Assembly: GCF_030272615.1 (NCBI RefSeq)
Contig: NC_081408.1
Coordinates: 606,847,673 to 606,911,672 of the forward strand
Length of the DNA stretch: 64,000 nt
Direction of reading: 5' to 3'
Source of the DNA: Cryptomeria japonica
Taxonomy: Eukaryota > Streptophyta > Pinopsida > Cupressales > Cupressaceae
In this document: positions 35,053 to 47,851 of the stretch, piece after piece
Layout: every line of letters starts with the position of its first letter
Position numbering within the stretch: position 1 is the first letter of the stretch
Notes under the pieces: generated by a model
What the model saw: the letters and a program-made list of their open reading frames with translations, nothing else
Databases searched by the model: none
Told to the model about the DNA's origin: nothing
Made by a program: the position numbers and the translations under genes

Positions 35053-35094
35053 TAGTCCTCTTTTTGTAGAAGTTTAACAACTTGAGGAGATTCT

Positions 35095-36140
35095 ATGGAA
35101 ACTAACTTTCTCAAGAAGGACAGTGCAAAACTTGATGGAACTAACTATGGTATATGGAAGATCAGAATGTAGACACATCTGAATTGCATTCAAAAATAAA
35201 TATAGGATGTTACAAATAATGGCTATGTTGGTCCTACACCAAATCAACCTAATCCACCAACATTGGGTAAGGATCAAGATAATGATTGCAAAGCAAGAGA
35301 AGCACTCTTGAGCACCTTGTCAGATCAACAAATCATGGGATTATCATACTGATCTACTGCTAAAGCTAATTGGGATAAATTGGAGACATTGAATGAAGGA
35401 GATACCACTGTCCTTCTAGGTCAGGTATGGAATTTTGAAAATGGAAGAAGATGAAAGAATTTTTTCTTTTATGGAAAGGGTTAATGAAATTTTTTTGGGA
35501 ATACAATGTTGTGGAGGTTCCTTAAGTGAAGATGAAATTGTTTATAAATTTTGGAGAGAATTTCCACCGGCATACAAAATGAAAGTAAAGGCTATTAATG
35601 AGTTGAGAACAATTCCTAATACATCAGTATCTAGAGATACCTTGGTTGGAAAACTTTCAACATTTGAGCTTGAGGAATTTGGTCCGGTTGCTACAATTAA
35701 AATAGATTTAGCCTTCAAAGCATCATCATCTAAAAAATCTGATTGGAAAGCACTTTATGCAAGATAACTTGAAGATATCAGGAGGGAAAATGAAGAACTG
35801 GAAGGACTTGAAGCACTATTTGCAAGGAAAATGCCTAAAGGTCCTATTGGAAGTAAGTATGAAGGTAAAACACCATTTAAATGTTTTAACTATAATAAAG
35901 TTAGTCATATGGCATCTAGATGTCCTGATAGACATGCAAGATTGTGAGAAGAAGCTAAAAGAACATACAAGCCTAACCCTAAATATCAGAGATACAGATT
36001 TAAGAAGAATAAAGACAAATCATGTTACTATTTTGATGAAGGAGTTACTAATGATTCTGATGAAGAACTGACAGATAATGGATGGGCTTTTTTTACAATA
36101 ACAGAAGATCAGCCGACACCTACTGTTTCACTGGTAGAGT
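35095..36140 (+). pseudogene. gag of Copia C
   Basis: ATG at 35095 opens METNFLKKDSAKLDGTNYGI, a typical Copia gag start. Stops follow and a shift occurs near 35430. The open part 35435-35767 contains MKMEEDERIFSFMERVNEIF and YKFWREFPPAYKMKVKAI. The zinc knuckle near 35878-35920 is CFNYNKVSHMASRC, with the second Cys changed to Tyr. The frame ends at the gag-pol boundary at TAG about 36139-36141. It would be the particle-forming protein; it is inactivated. Confidence 0.85.
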
Positions 36141-36141
36141 A

Positions 36142-39106
36142 GGCCTTGGAAGCTAAAATTGAAGATAAGGATGAATGGATTATAGATTCTGGATGTTCAC
36201 ATCATATGACTGGTGGTAAAAGTAAATTCTTATCTTTTTCAGGAATAAAATGGAGGTCTAGTAAGATTTGGGGATGACAAAGCTTGTTTGATCAGAGGAA
36301 AAGGCACTATAGCTTTTGATGGTAAGCACAATACTGACAACATTTATTATGTTGAAAGTTTGAAGCATAATCTTTTGAGTGTTGGTCAATTAGTTGAAAA
36401 GGGATTTCAATTACAATTCAAGAATGGTAAATACAAAATCATGAATAGAACTGGTTTGGAGAGTGCAATCGGTAATCAGACTAGAGGTAATATCTTTCAT
36501 TTGAATAACAGTGAAAAGACATGTTTGATTGCACATATTGATGAAAGTTGGTTATGGCATAAAAGACTTTGTCATGTGAATTTTGATTGCATTCTAAAGA
36601 TTAGTTCATCAAAGGCAGTAAGGGATTTACCTAAGATTGTAAAACCTCATAATCCGGTATGTAAGGAATGTCAAATGGGAAAACAAGTTAGAACAACTTT
36701 TAAGAGTATTTCTGAGAAATCCAATAATGCTCTTGATTTAATTAATATTGACTTGTGTGGTCCAGCAAGAACAAGAAGTCTATAGGGAGATAGATACTTT
36801 ATGCTAATTATTGATGATTATTCTAGAATGTGTTGGGTTACTTTTCTCAGGGAGAAATCAGAAGATTTTAGGAAATTCAAATTATTCAAAGCAATGGTAG
36901 AGAATGAAACTGGTAATAAAATCAAATGTTTAAGATCATATCAAGGAGGTGAATTTACATCTAAGGAGTTTAATACATTTTGTGAAGTGAATGGAATTAG
37001 AAGACAACTATCAGCACGTTGGACAACTCCGTAAAATGGAGTTGTGGAAAGGAAGAATGGAACTATTAAGGATGTAGCTAGAAGCATGATATCAAAATCA
37101 AATCTACCTCATGTGTATTGGAGAGAAGTAGTGAATACAATGGTTTACACTTTCAATAGAGTTCACATCAAAGGAGAAACTGGTAAGACACCTTATGAAT
37201 TATGGTTGTGTAATACTCCTACTCTTAAATATTTTAGAATATTTGGAAGCAAATGCTATAATAGGAGAGATGAGTATATTGGCAAATTTGATCCTAGAAG
37301 TGATGAAGGTATATCTCTTAGTTATTCATCTAAGAGCAAAGAATATAGATGTTTTAATAAAAGATTGTAGAAAATCATTGAGAGTGCAAATGTGAAGATA
37401 GATGAACACTTTAGAGGAAATTCAAGGTCTATGGATTTTGAACCGATAGTTGAGATGATCACAAATGAACCTATACAGAGTGCACCAATATAGAATGTTG
37501 ATCTAGTCACAGTGGCATCATCAGATAATTCCACAGCGACTGAAGAACAACAACAAGTGAACACACCCAGGTATGTAAGACTGAATCACTTTGAAAGTTA
37601 GATAATTGGGAATAAGTATCAAGGAGATATGACAAGAGGAAGACTGGAAAATGAAGAGGTATGTTTAATTTCTCAAATTGAACTAGCATTTTTTATCGAG
37701 GCATGTGAAGATAAACATTGGATTAAAGCTATGGAAGATGAACAAGAACAAATTGAAAAGAACAATACATGGACATTGGTTCCCTGACCTAAAGATAAAA
37801 ATGTAATTGGAACTAAATGGGTATTCAAAAATAAAATTAATGAAGATTGTAAGGTAATCAGAAACAAAGAAAGATTAGTGTGTAAAGGATATTCACAAAA
37901 AGAGGGAATTGATTACAATGAAACCTTTGCACCGGTAGCTAGAATTGAGGCAGTCAAATTATTTCTTGGATTTGCAGCCCACAAGAACTATAAAGTATAT
38001 CAAATGGATGTAAAATGTGCATTTATGAATGGTGATATTGAAGAGGAAGTTTATATTGAACAACCTAATGGATTTTCATTGACAAATGATAAAGATATGG
38101 TTTGCAGATTAAGGAAAGCTTTATATGGATTGAAGCAAGCTCCTAGAGCTTGGTGTGATAGATTGGACAAATATCTTTTGAAGTTTGGTTACACTAAAGG
38201 TAATGCTAACAACAACTTATATTTCAAAGTGACTAATTAAGACATCTTATTTATTGAAGTTTTTGTTGATCACATCATTTTTGGAGGAGAAGATGGATTG
38301 TGTAAAGACTTTGCTAATAAGATGTAGGAAGAATTTGAAATGTCTATGATTGGGGAGATAAAATTCTTTTTAGGTTTGCAAATTTCATAGACTGATAAAG
38401 GAATATTCATATGTCAAACAAAGTACCTGAAGGAACTGCTAAAGAAATTTTGTATGGAAAACTCTAAACCGGTAAGTACTCCTATGACTACAACTGATAA
38501 ACTGTCATTGAAGGATGATTTAGATCATGTTAATCTGACAAGATACAAATCTATGATTGGAGGTTTATTGTATTTGACACAAATAGACCTGAGATAATGA
38601 ATGCAATGTGTATTGTTTCAAGAATTCAGAGTAATCCTAGAGAAAATCATGAATCGATAGTGAAAAGGATTTTTCGGTATCTACAAGGCACAACAAATCT
38701 TGGTATATGGTATCCTAAAGAAGAAAATTTTGATTTATGGGAATACACCGATGCGAATTGGGTAGGAGATGTAGATGACAGAAAGAGAACCATCGATGGG
38801 GCATTCTTTCTTGGTAGAAGATTGATTTCATGGTTGAGCAAGAAACAGAGTTGTACATCATTATCAACAATAGAATCAGAATATTTTGCAGCAGCAACTA
38901 ATTGTACTTAGGTATTATGGATTAAGCAAATGTTGAAAGACATAAAAGTAAAATTCAAAGAACCTATAATCATTTATTGTGATAATTCAGTAGCAATTGA
39001 TATATCTAAGAATCCTATATTTCACTCTAAAACTAAACATGTTTCTATCAAATATAATTTTCTAAAAGAGAATGTTGAAGCAAAAGAAGTGAGATTGGTT
39101 TATGTG
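36142..39106 (+). pseudogene. pol of Copia C: PR, INT, RT, RNase H (5' part)
   Basis: Protease motif WIIDSGCSHHMT at 36176, with a frameshift near 36250. HHCC region WLWHKRLCHVNFD...CKECQMGK. Integrase core INIDLCGPARTRS (first Asp present), LRSYQGGEF (second Asp replaced by Tyr), GVVERKNGTIKDV (Glu present). Then TPYELWLCNTPTLKYFRIFG. The RT runs open 37878-38240 with [40 protein letters not shown] and [11 protein letters not shown]; the active site reads VFVDHIIFGG instead of YVDD. RNase H has YTDANWVGDVDDRKRTIDG, SLSTIESEYFAAATNCT and YCDNSVAIDISKNP. It stops at LVYV, exactly at the D insertion. Confidence 0.92.
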
Positions 39107-40525
39107 TGTAGATGTCTAAAAATGGTCAATGCTTGTGGAGTCATACTTTAACATTTGTGCATTGCCTTATTTTAGGGTTCTTGCATCGCATTAACATTTC
39201 TTCTATGTTGCGCACTTGGTCTTTATCATTTGCGAGCATCAAGTCCTTCTTCTACATTCCTCATTTTTCTTGCTTTCGAATTAGGTCTTGTCGATAGCAA
39301 TCTTCAGTCATGATTTTGGTCGATCTTATCCTATCGCATCATGCATGCTCATTTATCATTATTTTGGACATCATCAATCCTAATTGATGATAGAATTAGG
39401 GTTTTGTCCTCTTGTCAATCTTTCAATCATCTTTAGCTTGTTAGTAATCATTTGTGATTATCAACTTGTCAATCTCATCATTTTGCAATCGATTTGTCAT
39501 CGGTCCTTGTCCTTGTCAGCCTTGTCATTTTGTGATCGATTCATCATCAATCCTTGTCCTTGTCAATCTTGTCATTTTGCAATCTATTCATCATCAATCC
39601 TTGTCCTTTTCAATCATGTCAATTTGGATCGATCAGTCATTGTTCCTCGTCAATTGGCACCTATCAATTTGATCTCCTTGTCAATCTTGGTCAATTTGTC
39701 ACTAATTTTTGTCAACCAATCTCAATCATTTATCAACATTGGTCTTTTGTCAATCAGAATCATGATCGAACCTACATTAATTTCTTGTTGTCTTGACCTA
39801 ATTCCTTGTCCTCTTATTTCTAGGGTTTTATGATTTATTCATTTAATCCTTTTCTTCTTCTTTGTGGGTTAAATAAATCTATTTATTTAGTCCTAGGTCT
39901 CTTTCATGAATTAATTAATGGATGAAAACCTATTAATTAATTCACCTAATTTCTATTTCATCTTTTTCCTCAATTTTTTAATTTGCTAATTTCTCCTAAT
40001 TCCTAATTTCTATTTCAATCTTGTCATAATTTGTCATAATTTGTCATACATCTTGCATAGCAACTTGCCATAATTTGTGCATAATTTGTCATACACCTTC
40101 CATAGAAATTGTCATACATTTGTCATAATTTTGCCATTCTTGATTTGAATTTCCTTTCAAATCTCTTCATGCTAATCTTGTCCTCTCTCCAATTTGTCTA
40201 TAAATTGGATTATTTTCTTCAATGAAAAGATCAATCAATCACATTTTTGATTAGCCTTATGCTGCAGATTTCATCTCTCAACAACTTTCTTTCTACTTGC
40301 ATTTTGTACTTGTAGGTGAGATCAACATCAAATTTGAAGGTGAAAGAAGAACAATGGAGTCACATGAAGGAGATATCAGCGTTGGTTTGCTTCGATTTCA
40401 TTTGATTTGAATTTCTTGTCTTTATGTCTTCATTAATTGGATTGAGATTGCTTTCATAGTAGCTTTAGGTTTTGTGGTTGTCCTAATTGCTATTTTTCTA
40501 ATGATTTTCAATTTCCTGATCTACA
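39107..40525 (+). repeat. 5' LTR of element D (1419 bp)
   Basis: Starts TGTAGATGTCTAAAAATGG and ends TGATCTACA. It holds three copies of a 47-bp unit at 39470-39616 (CTTGTCATTTTG...ATCCTTGTCCTTGT), a cluster of CATAATTTGT words at about 40020-40130, and a TATA-like TATAAATT at 40199-40206. Open frames up to 149 codons in the TGTC-rich part come from the repeats and are not taken as genes. Confidence 0.92.
39470..39616. repeat. 47-bp tandem repeat in D LTR (three units)
   Basis: Units start at about 39470, 39517 and 39564, each ending ATCCTTGTCC or close. A related but partly deleted array lies in the 3' LTR at about 48207-48360. Confidence 0.8.
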
Positions 40526-40528
40526 TTT

Positions 40529-40545
40529 TGGTGAACCCAACGTGA
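40529..40545 (+). promoter_or_regulatory. Primer binding site of element D (non-Met tRNA)
   Basis: TGGTGAACCCAACGTGA starts three bases after the LTR end, in primer-site position and beginning TGG. It differs from the Met site of the Copia elements; the tRNA was not identified. Confidence 0.65.
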
Positions 40546-42518
40546 ACTAACCCCTTAACCATGTTTTGAGTGCTTTTGAGCTGTTTGCAGGTGAAAAACT
40601 CAAGAAACAGGGCGACTTGGAGCTCTTTGGGCACTTCTATGCCTATGTAGAGATGTTTTGTGCCTGTGTAAGGTACACAGGTGCATCTTGATGGGTTCTA
40701 TGCCTATGTTGAGGAATTCTACGCCTATGCAAGGCCAGAAACAGAGGTGAAATCAGTTGTTTTTACTTGCAAATTTGTTTGTTTTCATTCTATTTCTTGT
40801 ATTCTAGTTTTTCTTTGGTACTAATTCTCTGTGCAGCATCTTGGTGTTATGTGTGACGAAGACTAAAAATGCAACTACTAACAAATCTTATGCAGGATGC
40901 GGTCAAAGACTCTCATTAAAACATCTTGCTTGCAATTTTTAAAGTAGTTGCACATTTCATTTCTTAAAGGTTAATGAGCACCATGCATGCTTTGTTTGTT
41001 TTTAATTTGATTGCATGTTTTAACCCTTAGAACTAGGCCTGCCTCCCAATTTGCCTGGCACTTTGCATAGGCATTGTTGAGAGGGAACGACCCAAAGTGG
41101 TGATGGGCTAAAGCCAAGCTCTTCCGAACCACTCTAAATAACTGTGGATGCAACGAAAGTTGTAGACAACGAGTGCTAGAGTGGTATTATGATGATTTAT
41201 TTGCCAGATCAATACCCACCTGAATGGATGCCCTTACTAGAATCTCTTGTTTTAAGATTCCAAAATCCTTCTATCTGTTGGCTCAGGCATTGTGATATGC
41301 GCATGCCGAAGACACCTCTCATGTACTTCTTAGTTAGAGATAGCAAGTTCTTGGGAAGTGATGCCCCTTGAACTCGAAGCTTGGTCTGCTCGAGAAGTGA
41401 GTGCACTGTAAGGGGGAGCTAGTGCTACCAAGCATCTAGCTATCCAGATGAGTGTTGTATTTTATGGTTAGAGGATTCAACAGATATTGCCCTTGCTAGC
41501 CATAGGATTTTTTGTGAATGTGCTTGATTGTCTTGAGTCAAAATCAAACAAACATTTTTGTCTTCCGTGATTGTCAAAAGTTAAATAAAAAACAAACTTT
41601 CAAAAGTGTTCATAATCAACTTGGGTTTTCAAAATCAACAACCTTCAATTCAAAACAAAATCCAAACAAAAGTCCAAATTTGTCCAAGTATTCATCCAAC
41701 ATTTGAACATGGCTTGTCAAGACATTGAATATCTTTGTTTCAAAATTCATGTCACTTTAGGCTAGGTTTTGCATAGTCCAACTTAGGTCCTAGGACATAT
41801 TGTCATCTCCCTTCATTTTAGTCCTTTTCATTGCAAGCGTCCTCATTTTGCACTTAGGTTCAAAATCATTTCCCTAAGTTTGCATTTCATTGTCATATCC
41901 AAGCTAGATTTCCATTTAGGTGACATTCATGCATTATCCTTGTCATGCTAAAATTAGGTCTTTCCTAGGTTGCATTTTGCATATTCCAAGTCATTGGTCT
42001 TCGCATATCCTTATCATTGTATTGTTATCTTGTCCTGGCTTCATCTTGTCATATCATATCCTTAGATCATTTTCATGTCATATCCTAAGTCATTGTCATA
42101 ATCATTGCCTTCTTGCATTTAGTCTCAAAAATTTGGTTTGTCAAACTTGAAAAATCAAAACTTTGGATGATACCCTAAGTTGTTGTTAAGGAGTCTTAAC
42201 CTTGTCTAAAATTTGTCCTTTCATTAATATCATTTTTGTCAAACCTAGCTTAGTATCCAAGCATATAGGTGAGACATTTTCAATTTGTCCTATTGTCATT
42301 TGGTCCGTTGTCCTTTAAGGTCTTGGCTTCATTTCAACTTCCCAAGGTTGAGTCTTTAGGTTTGCATTCCAAAAAGTTTGTCAAAATCTTGAAAAACAAC
42401 AAAAACATAGGTTTCATTCTTGCCATAGATTGCATTTTCATTTATTTAGGTTGCATTTAGTTGCATATCATACATCATCCTTTTAAAATCAAAAATCCCC
42501 AAAACATTGCATAGTGAC
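40546..42518 (+). other. Leader region of element D, no gene recognised
   Basis: About 2 kb. 41040-41450 is less A+T-rich and contains overlapping 60-65 codon frames on both strands without recognisable motifs. 41760-42480 is rich in CATTTTGTC, CATATCC and TTGTCAT words similar to the LTR, and contains no long frame. Confidence 0.5.
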
Positions 42519-45199
42519 ATGTCTATTGAAACAAGGTTCCAAGCGCCAATGATGCAACAAAGTTTGACATATCAACTGACAATGCAATAAAATTTTAATC
42601 CAAGGCAATCACAATTATATCCAACCCAACAACAAGGCAATATCGGTAAAACTTTTTATGATGAAACAGGGCTCCAAATACAAAAACTAGAGGAAAAACT
42701 AGTTCAAGAAAAACAGATCTTGGAACAAAAAGTGAAAAATAGTAAGAAGATTAGATCCCAAATGTCCAAAACATTTAAACAATTTCAAGGTCGAAACCCA
42801 AAATTTGAGCCAATTGATGTAAAAGCTCTTATCAAACAATTAGACATACTAGCTCTCATCTCTCAAATAGAGATGACGAAACAATTTCAAAAAACAAGCA
42901 CAAATTTCAATCAACTCCCAAATCAAAATTCATTTGGTCAAATTTCATTCAATCAAATCTAGAATCAAGAACATATCCAACATATACAACCAACACAACC
43001 AATGGTCCAATTTCAACAATATGTCCAACCGACTGTCAAGTATCAACAACAAACTCAATGGACAACTCAGTATCAACAACTACAATCACAAATTCCAAAA
43101 CAAAACTTGCAACATGCACCAAGCCAAATTTTGAACATGTCTAACCAATTTGATCAACATCTAGTTTGAAATCAAAACATGACATCAGACCAGAACCAAC
43201 TCCTTTCCAAACAAGTTCAAATTCTAGATACAACTATGTCAAAACCTCGAAAGAAAGGTGGCCTTATTGCAAGGATCTTAAGGAAATTACCAAGTGAGTT
43301 CTTTGAGGAAGATCAAGATAATACACTTATGTCTAGCAATGCCTCATCCCCCCACAAACAAATTGACTCTCCAGTGGCATCTGTTTCTACACCTTTAGAA
43401 GTTTCACAAGAACCTTCCATATTGTCCTCATCAAACAATACACCCAAGGATGAAATTATCCAAGGGCTATCCATAATTGATTCCCAAGATAATCCAATTC
43501 ATGATGCACATCCTTGTCATGTTTTAGAAATACAAGACCCAATGCCACCATGCACTTTATTGCCATTACCTATTTTAGAGGACCCCATTCGAAGTCCCTC
43601 TTCCTCATGTTTAAGCATAGATTCCTTGCCAAAATCCATCACAAATGTTCAAAGTGCATTTCCTTCATGCCAAAACATTGATCCCTTGTCAGAATCCCCC
43701 ATGCATATCCAAAGTCCAACCCCATGTCAAGAGGATAATTTAGAGCATGAAGAAACGTGTCTTTAAAAAGATCAAGATCAAGATCCCAAAACCTTATCAT
43801 CCCATCCAATTTTTGACCAGGACCCCATGTTCCCAAACACTCACGATGATTCCCCTATTCTTGTCCATCCTATCCAAAGTCCTATTGACACTCCATTCCC
43901 TAAGCAAGATCAAGATATCCTAGTCCATCCAATCCCAAATGATCCCCTTCCATTTCATGAAAAAATGTCCTTTCAAATCCCATTGGCATTCCACTTCCTA
44001 AGAAAGATCAAGATATCCCTTCCATCCTTTATGATGATCCCATTATTTCTCCCATTCCATCTCTTGAAGAGCCTATCATTGAACCATGTCCATTACACAA
44101 TCTTAGTCCCCCTCATGATCCTAATCCCCCTCATGATTCTAACATTTTAGTGCAATATGTTCATGAATCCTCAACATGCATAATGGGTTCTTCCATTTTG
44201 GTGCAATCTGATCCACTTCAAGATCTCATTATTTCTCTCATATCATATCCACCTCATAATGGACTCGCGTCTTCTTCCCAAAGAAAAGAGTATCCTACGA
44301 GTCAAGATATTCATAAAGGCAAAGGAGTAGATCTCCATAAGCAAGAATCCCTTCATGTTAAAGAAAATATTAAGGGTCATGGCCTCAGTGAAATTCCTCA
44401 AGACGTGGGTACCCCTACTAAATCCAACATCCCTTCAAAATCCAAACATATCCCTTCCCCTTTATCCCTTCCATCCATCTTAGGTCCTTATAATATCCCT
44501 GTGTCCTATATGCAAGGTCAACAAAGGAACACATATTTGAGTAACTTTCATCCATCCAAAAGACCTCCACTTCATTCCTATCCATCCATGCATTCCTTTC
44601 CCCCTCCAAGCAATTTGGATGCCAAGTATAAAAGTCATAAGTCTAGAAATCCAAATGTATTCAAGGATCAACATGTCCAATCTAATCAACATGTCAAAGC
44701 AAAGAAAAATATGAACCAAAAAGAAAAGGAAAAATCCAAATGGTCACAAAGGCCCATTGCTCAAAAACAAAAGTCAAAATATATATGGGTTCCTAAATCC
44801 CTTGTGCAAGCAATGCACTCCAAGGAACCACAAAAGCATGAAATATCAAAAACCATGTGGATCCCTAAGCGGCTCCTTGAATTACAAAAGCCTAAAGAAA
44901 CATCCAACTTGGTATCTAAAGTTGCTATTCCTCCATCCAACCCTCTCAAATTTGTTCCTCCATCACCTTCTTCATCCATTTTGGGCCCTTATGTCCCAAA
45001 ATCCCAAGCTATTCCTCCATCCAAATCTCACAATCTAAGATCCATTTTTCCTCCATCAATCCACCACCCCTCAAGGTGTGTTCCAATGTTGATCTTGCCT
45101 TCATTTCCATCCACTGAAGCCCAATTCTTCCAATACCCTATCCATTATCTAGTGCATATTTTCCATCCTTCAATCCCTTTGGTCCAATCCTTTGCATAA
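42519..45199 (+). pseudogene. Long unfamiliar reading frame of element D
   Basis: ATG at 42519 (MSIETRFQAPMMQQSL). The same frame continues to about 43975 with a few stops (near 42588, 42960, 43167 and 43764), then a one-base shift at about 43970-43985 moves it to the frame that is open 44150-45199 (349 codons from its first Met, the longest frame in the window). In all about 890 codons. Order: a predicted coiled coil (LQIQKLEEKLVQEKQILEQK), a Gln/Asn-rich part, a basic patch PRKKGGLIARILRKLPSEFF, a Pro/Ser/Asp-rich part with repeated SSCLSIDSLPKS and DPLSESP-type phrases, then a Lys-rich end with KYIWVPKSL and TMWIPKRLL. There is no zinc knuckle or enzyme motif. It takes the place of gag-pol in a retroelement; function unknown. 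Confidence 0.65.
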
Positions 45200-45440
45200 A
45201 TCCTTTCCTTAGTTCCATCTCATATTCCATATCCTTATCCTACCAACATCTTTGAGCATACTTTTAAAGGGCATGGTCCATTTTTTTCAAGGCTACTATC
45301 CAAACAAAAAGATTCTTGAGTCCTTCTTCCATCCCCTATCATGTGTCCATCTTCTATTGAAAAAATCAAAATACAAAAAAAGAGTGAGAAAAAAAAAAGG
45401 CAAAAGAAAAAAAGTAAAGCAAAAATAATTCGTCCACTGG

Positions 45441-45500
45441 TGAAAACCTGGCAAATAGGCGCTTTGGGCAAGTACCGTGATGAAAACCTGGCAAACAGGC
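45441..45500. repeat. Paired 20-bp direct repeats in element D
   Basis: TGAAAACCTGGCAAATAGGC at 45441 and TGAAAACCTGGCAAACAGGC at 45481, exactly 40 bases apart with one mismatch, just after a long purine tract. Confidence 0.85.
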
Positions 45501-46173
45501 ATCATGCGTAATCTATGAACTTCTTGCATGTCGTACTTGGGAATAGGTTTTATCCTATCATATCCTTTTGTCCTTCATTGTTCCATTATCCAATCGAACC
45601 CTTGTCATTACCCTTCATATCCTATTATCCCTCATGTCTAGTTTCCCTTTCCACCTTTGATCTTGACAAGGCTGAGGATCGTCATGAGCAACATGCATCT
45701 TGTTTGTAGCTTTTAGTCCATCATAGCTTTTGGTCTTTATCCATTTGCTTATTATAACCTTTCATCCATATTCCCTAGCTTATTGTAACTTTCTGCCACT
45801 ATCCCTTAGCCTACCTTGACCTTTAGTCCATGTCCCTTATCCATTCTTGGTCTTTCTTATCCTATCCATATCTTATCATTATTCATACACTCTTTTTTTT
45901 GTTCCTTGATCTTGATCTAACATAAGGACGCAAAATTAAACATAGTTCCAAAAACCTCTTGACATGTCCCTCATGCCATGTCATTGCTTTACATTGTCAT
46001 ATCCAGTCTCTTGTCCCATCATGCAATAGCCCTTGAAAATTGCATCCGTATTGTCTCCATGATAAAAGGCCTTTGTCTTCCCTCTATCTACCAACATTTC
46101 AGAAAGCCTATTTATTCACCTGTCATATTCCTTGCCTTGCTAGACACTAGGGGCACAATCATAAAAATTGAAA

Positions 46174-46277
46174 AATGTCCTTAAAAAATCCCTAAAAATC
46201 AAATAATGTCCTTAAAAAATCCCTAAAAATCAAATAATGTCTTGAAAAAATCCCTAAAATGTCAAATAAAGTCCTGA
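46174..46277. repeat. 31-bp tandem repeat in element D
   Basis: AATGTCCTTAAAAAATCCCT starts at 46174, 46205 and (diverged, AATGTCTTGAAAAAATCCCT) 46236, a constant 31-base period, with a fourth weak unit. Confidence 0.85.
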
Positions 46278-47274
46278 AAAACAAACAAAAAAATTGTAAA
46301 AAACTCAAAATTCCTACAAAGTGAAAAACATCAAAACCCAAAAACACTTTCTTTAGCATTTTCCATTTTGTCAATAAATGGTCCCCTTTGTACATAGATA
46401 GATTGTTGAGCATACATCCAATGACAATCAATCAAACATTGCACTTTAATCAAATCACACATTAACAGATGAACTGTTTGACCAAGCAAGCATTCAACCT
46501 GATCACAGTTGTCACATCAATCCAAATAGCATCAACATTACCATTGGTCCTTGTCAACATTATCATGGGTCTTATATAGGGTGTGGTATACTCGAAACCA
46601 GACTATGTCCTGTCTTCAATGGGGTACCGCATTCCCTGAAACCAGACAACATGATCATTCCTATTTTCCACTTTTGACAATGATGATCAGACTGTTTGTT
46701 TGACTTGGTTGAATTTGTGCATCTTATCTTTTTACTGATTTATCTTTGGCTTTGATCATGTTCCTATGTTGCTCGATGATGTCACTGAGTGATTTAGAGT
46801 GATCAGGATGGTTCATGGTCCCTTTCCTTTTTTTGTTGTGTTTGCTGTTTGTGGAATGTTTGTCACAAACTGGGGCAACTATATCATTGGGTGTCTATGA
46901 TAAGTACGTTTGCTTTGTGAACACCGCACATACCTCAACCCTTGATGTATGCACCCTAGGATGCTTTACTCATTCCTTGTGTGCGATGTGTTTGTCTTTT
47001 GCAAAAGGGGTTGCATTCCAGCTCTAGCCTTCAATGCCATGATGCTCTGCATTCGCTTTGTTACAATAAATAAAGGTTCTCACCTACTTATGTGCATTTA
47101 TGAAAGCAAGTTTTCCTTCATCTCTAACTGTCCTCTATCTAATTTCTTCTTACTAACATTTCTTTCATCAGTCTTGGTAGTCCATTCGAACCTATCATCT
47201 TCTATCATTCTTATCGATCACTTGGCCTCTTTTCTGGATTTTTCCAGCCAATTCCTCGAGGGGGCATGCATATG

Positions 47275-47851
47275 TCATTGTTATTGTTTGGGGCATTTTC
47301 ATTATTGTTCTTTGAAACAACGCTTAGAATCACATTGTCTCAAAGAGGGGCAAAATGTAGACGTCTAAAAATGGTCAACACTTGTGGAGTCATACTTTAA
47401 CATTTGCGCATTGACTTATTTTAGGGTTCTTGTATCACATTAACATTTCTTCTATGTTGTGCACTTGGTCTTTATCATTTGTGAGCATTGAGTCCTTCTT
47501 TTGCATTCCTCATTTTTCTCGCTTTCGAATTAGGTCTTGTCGATAGCAATCTTCAGTCATGATTTTGGTCGATCTTATCCTGTTGCATCATGCGTGCTCC
47601 TTTATCATCATTTTGGACATCGTCAATCCTAATCGATGATAGAATTAGGGTTTTCTCCTCTTGTCAATCTTTCAATCATCTTTAGCTTGTTAGTAATCAT
47701 TTACGATTATCAACTTGTCAATCTCATAATTTTGCGATCGATTCGTCATCGATCCTTGTCCTTGTCAGCCTCATTGTTATTGTCTGGGGCATTTTCATTA
47801 TTGTTCTTTGAAACAACGCTTAGAATTGCATTGTCTCAAAGAGGGGCAAAA
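47275..47851 (+). repeat. Duplicated 3' junction of element D (extra PPT and partial LTR)
   Basis: The 80 bases before the LTR (CATTGTTATTGT...CAAAGAGGGGCAAAA) occur at 47275-47355 and again at 47774-47851. Between them lie about 415 bases of LTR start (47356-47770). A unit of about 496 bp covering the polypurine tract and LTR start is therefore tandemly duplicated before the full 3' LTR. Confidence 0.85.
47837..47851 (+). promoter_or_regulatory. Polypurine tract of element D
   Basis: CAAAGAGGGGCAAAA directly precedes the full 3' LTR; an identical copy at 47341-47355 precedes the partial LTR. Confidence 0.8.

Larger units (their letters stand above)
45200..47355 (+). other. 3' internal region of element D, no gene recognised
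   Basis: Contains a purine-rich A/G tract (45360-45425), paired GAAAACCTGGC repeats (45441-45500), a 31-bp tandem array (46174-46277) and, at 46540-46670, two GAAACCAGAC words. Short frames up to 139 codons (46949-47368) resemble nothing known; one of them runs into the LTR. Confidence 0.5.

Noticed and set aside
39470-39616. Regularly spaced 47-bp repeats resembling a CRISPR array
   Set aside because: Units are contiguous without unique spacers and lie in a plant LTR.
39384-39833. 149-codon open frame in the 5' LTR of D
   Set aside because: Produced by the TGTC/ATC-rich 47-bp repeats; the corresponding 3' LTR region gives a differently interrupted frame.
46949-47368. 139-codon frame near the 3' end of D
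   Set aside because: No recognisable motif, and it runs through the polypurine tract into the LTR; probably chance.
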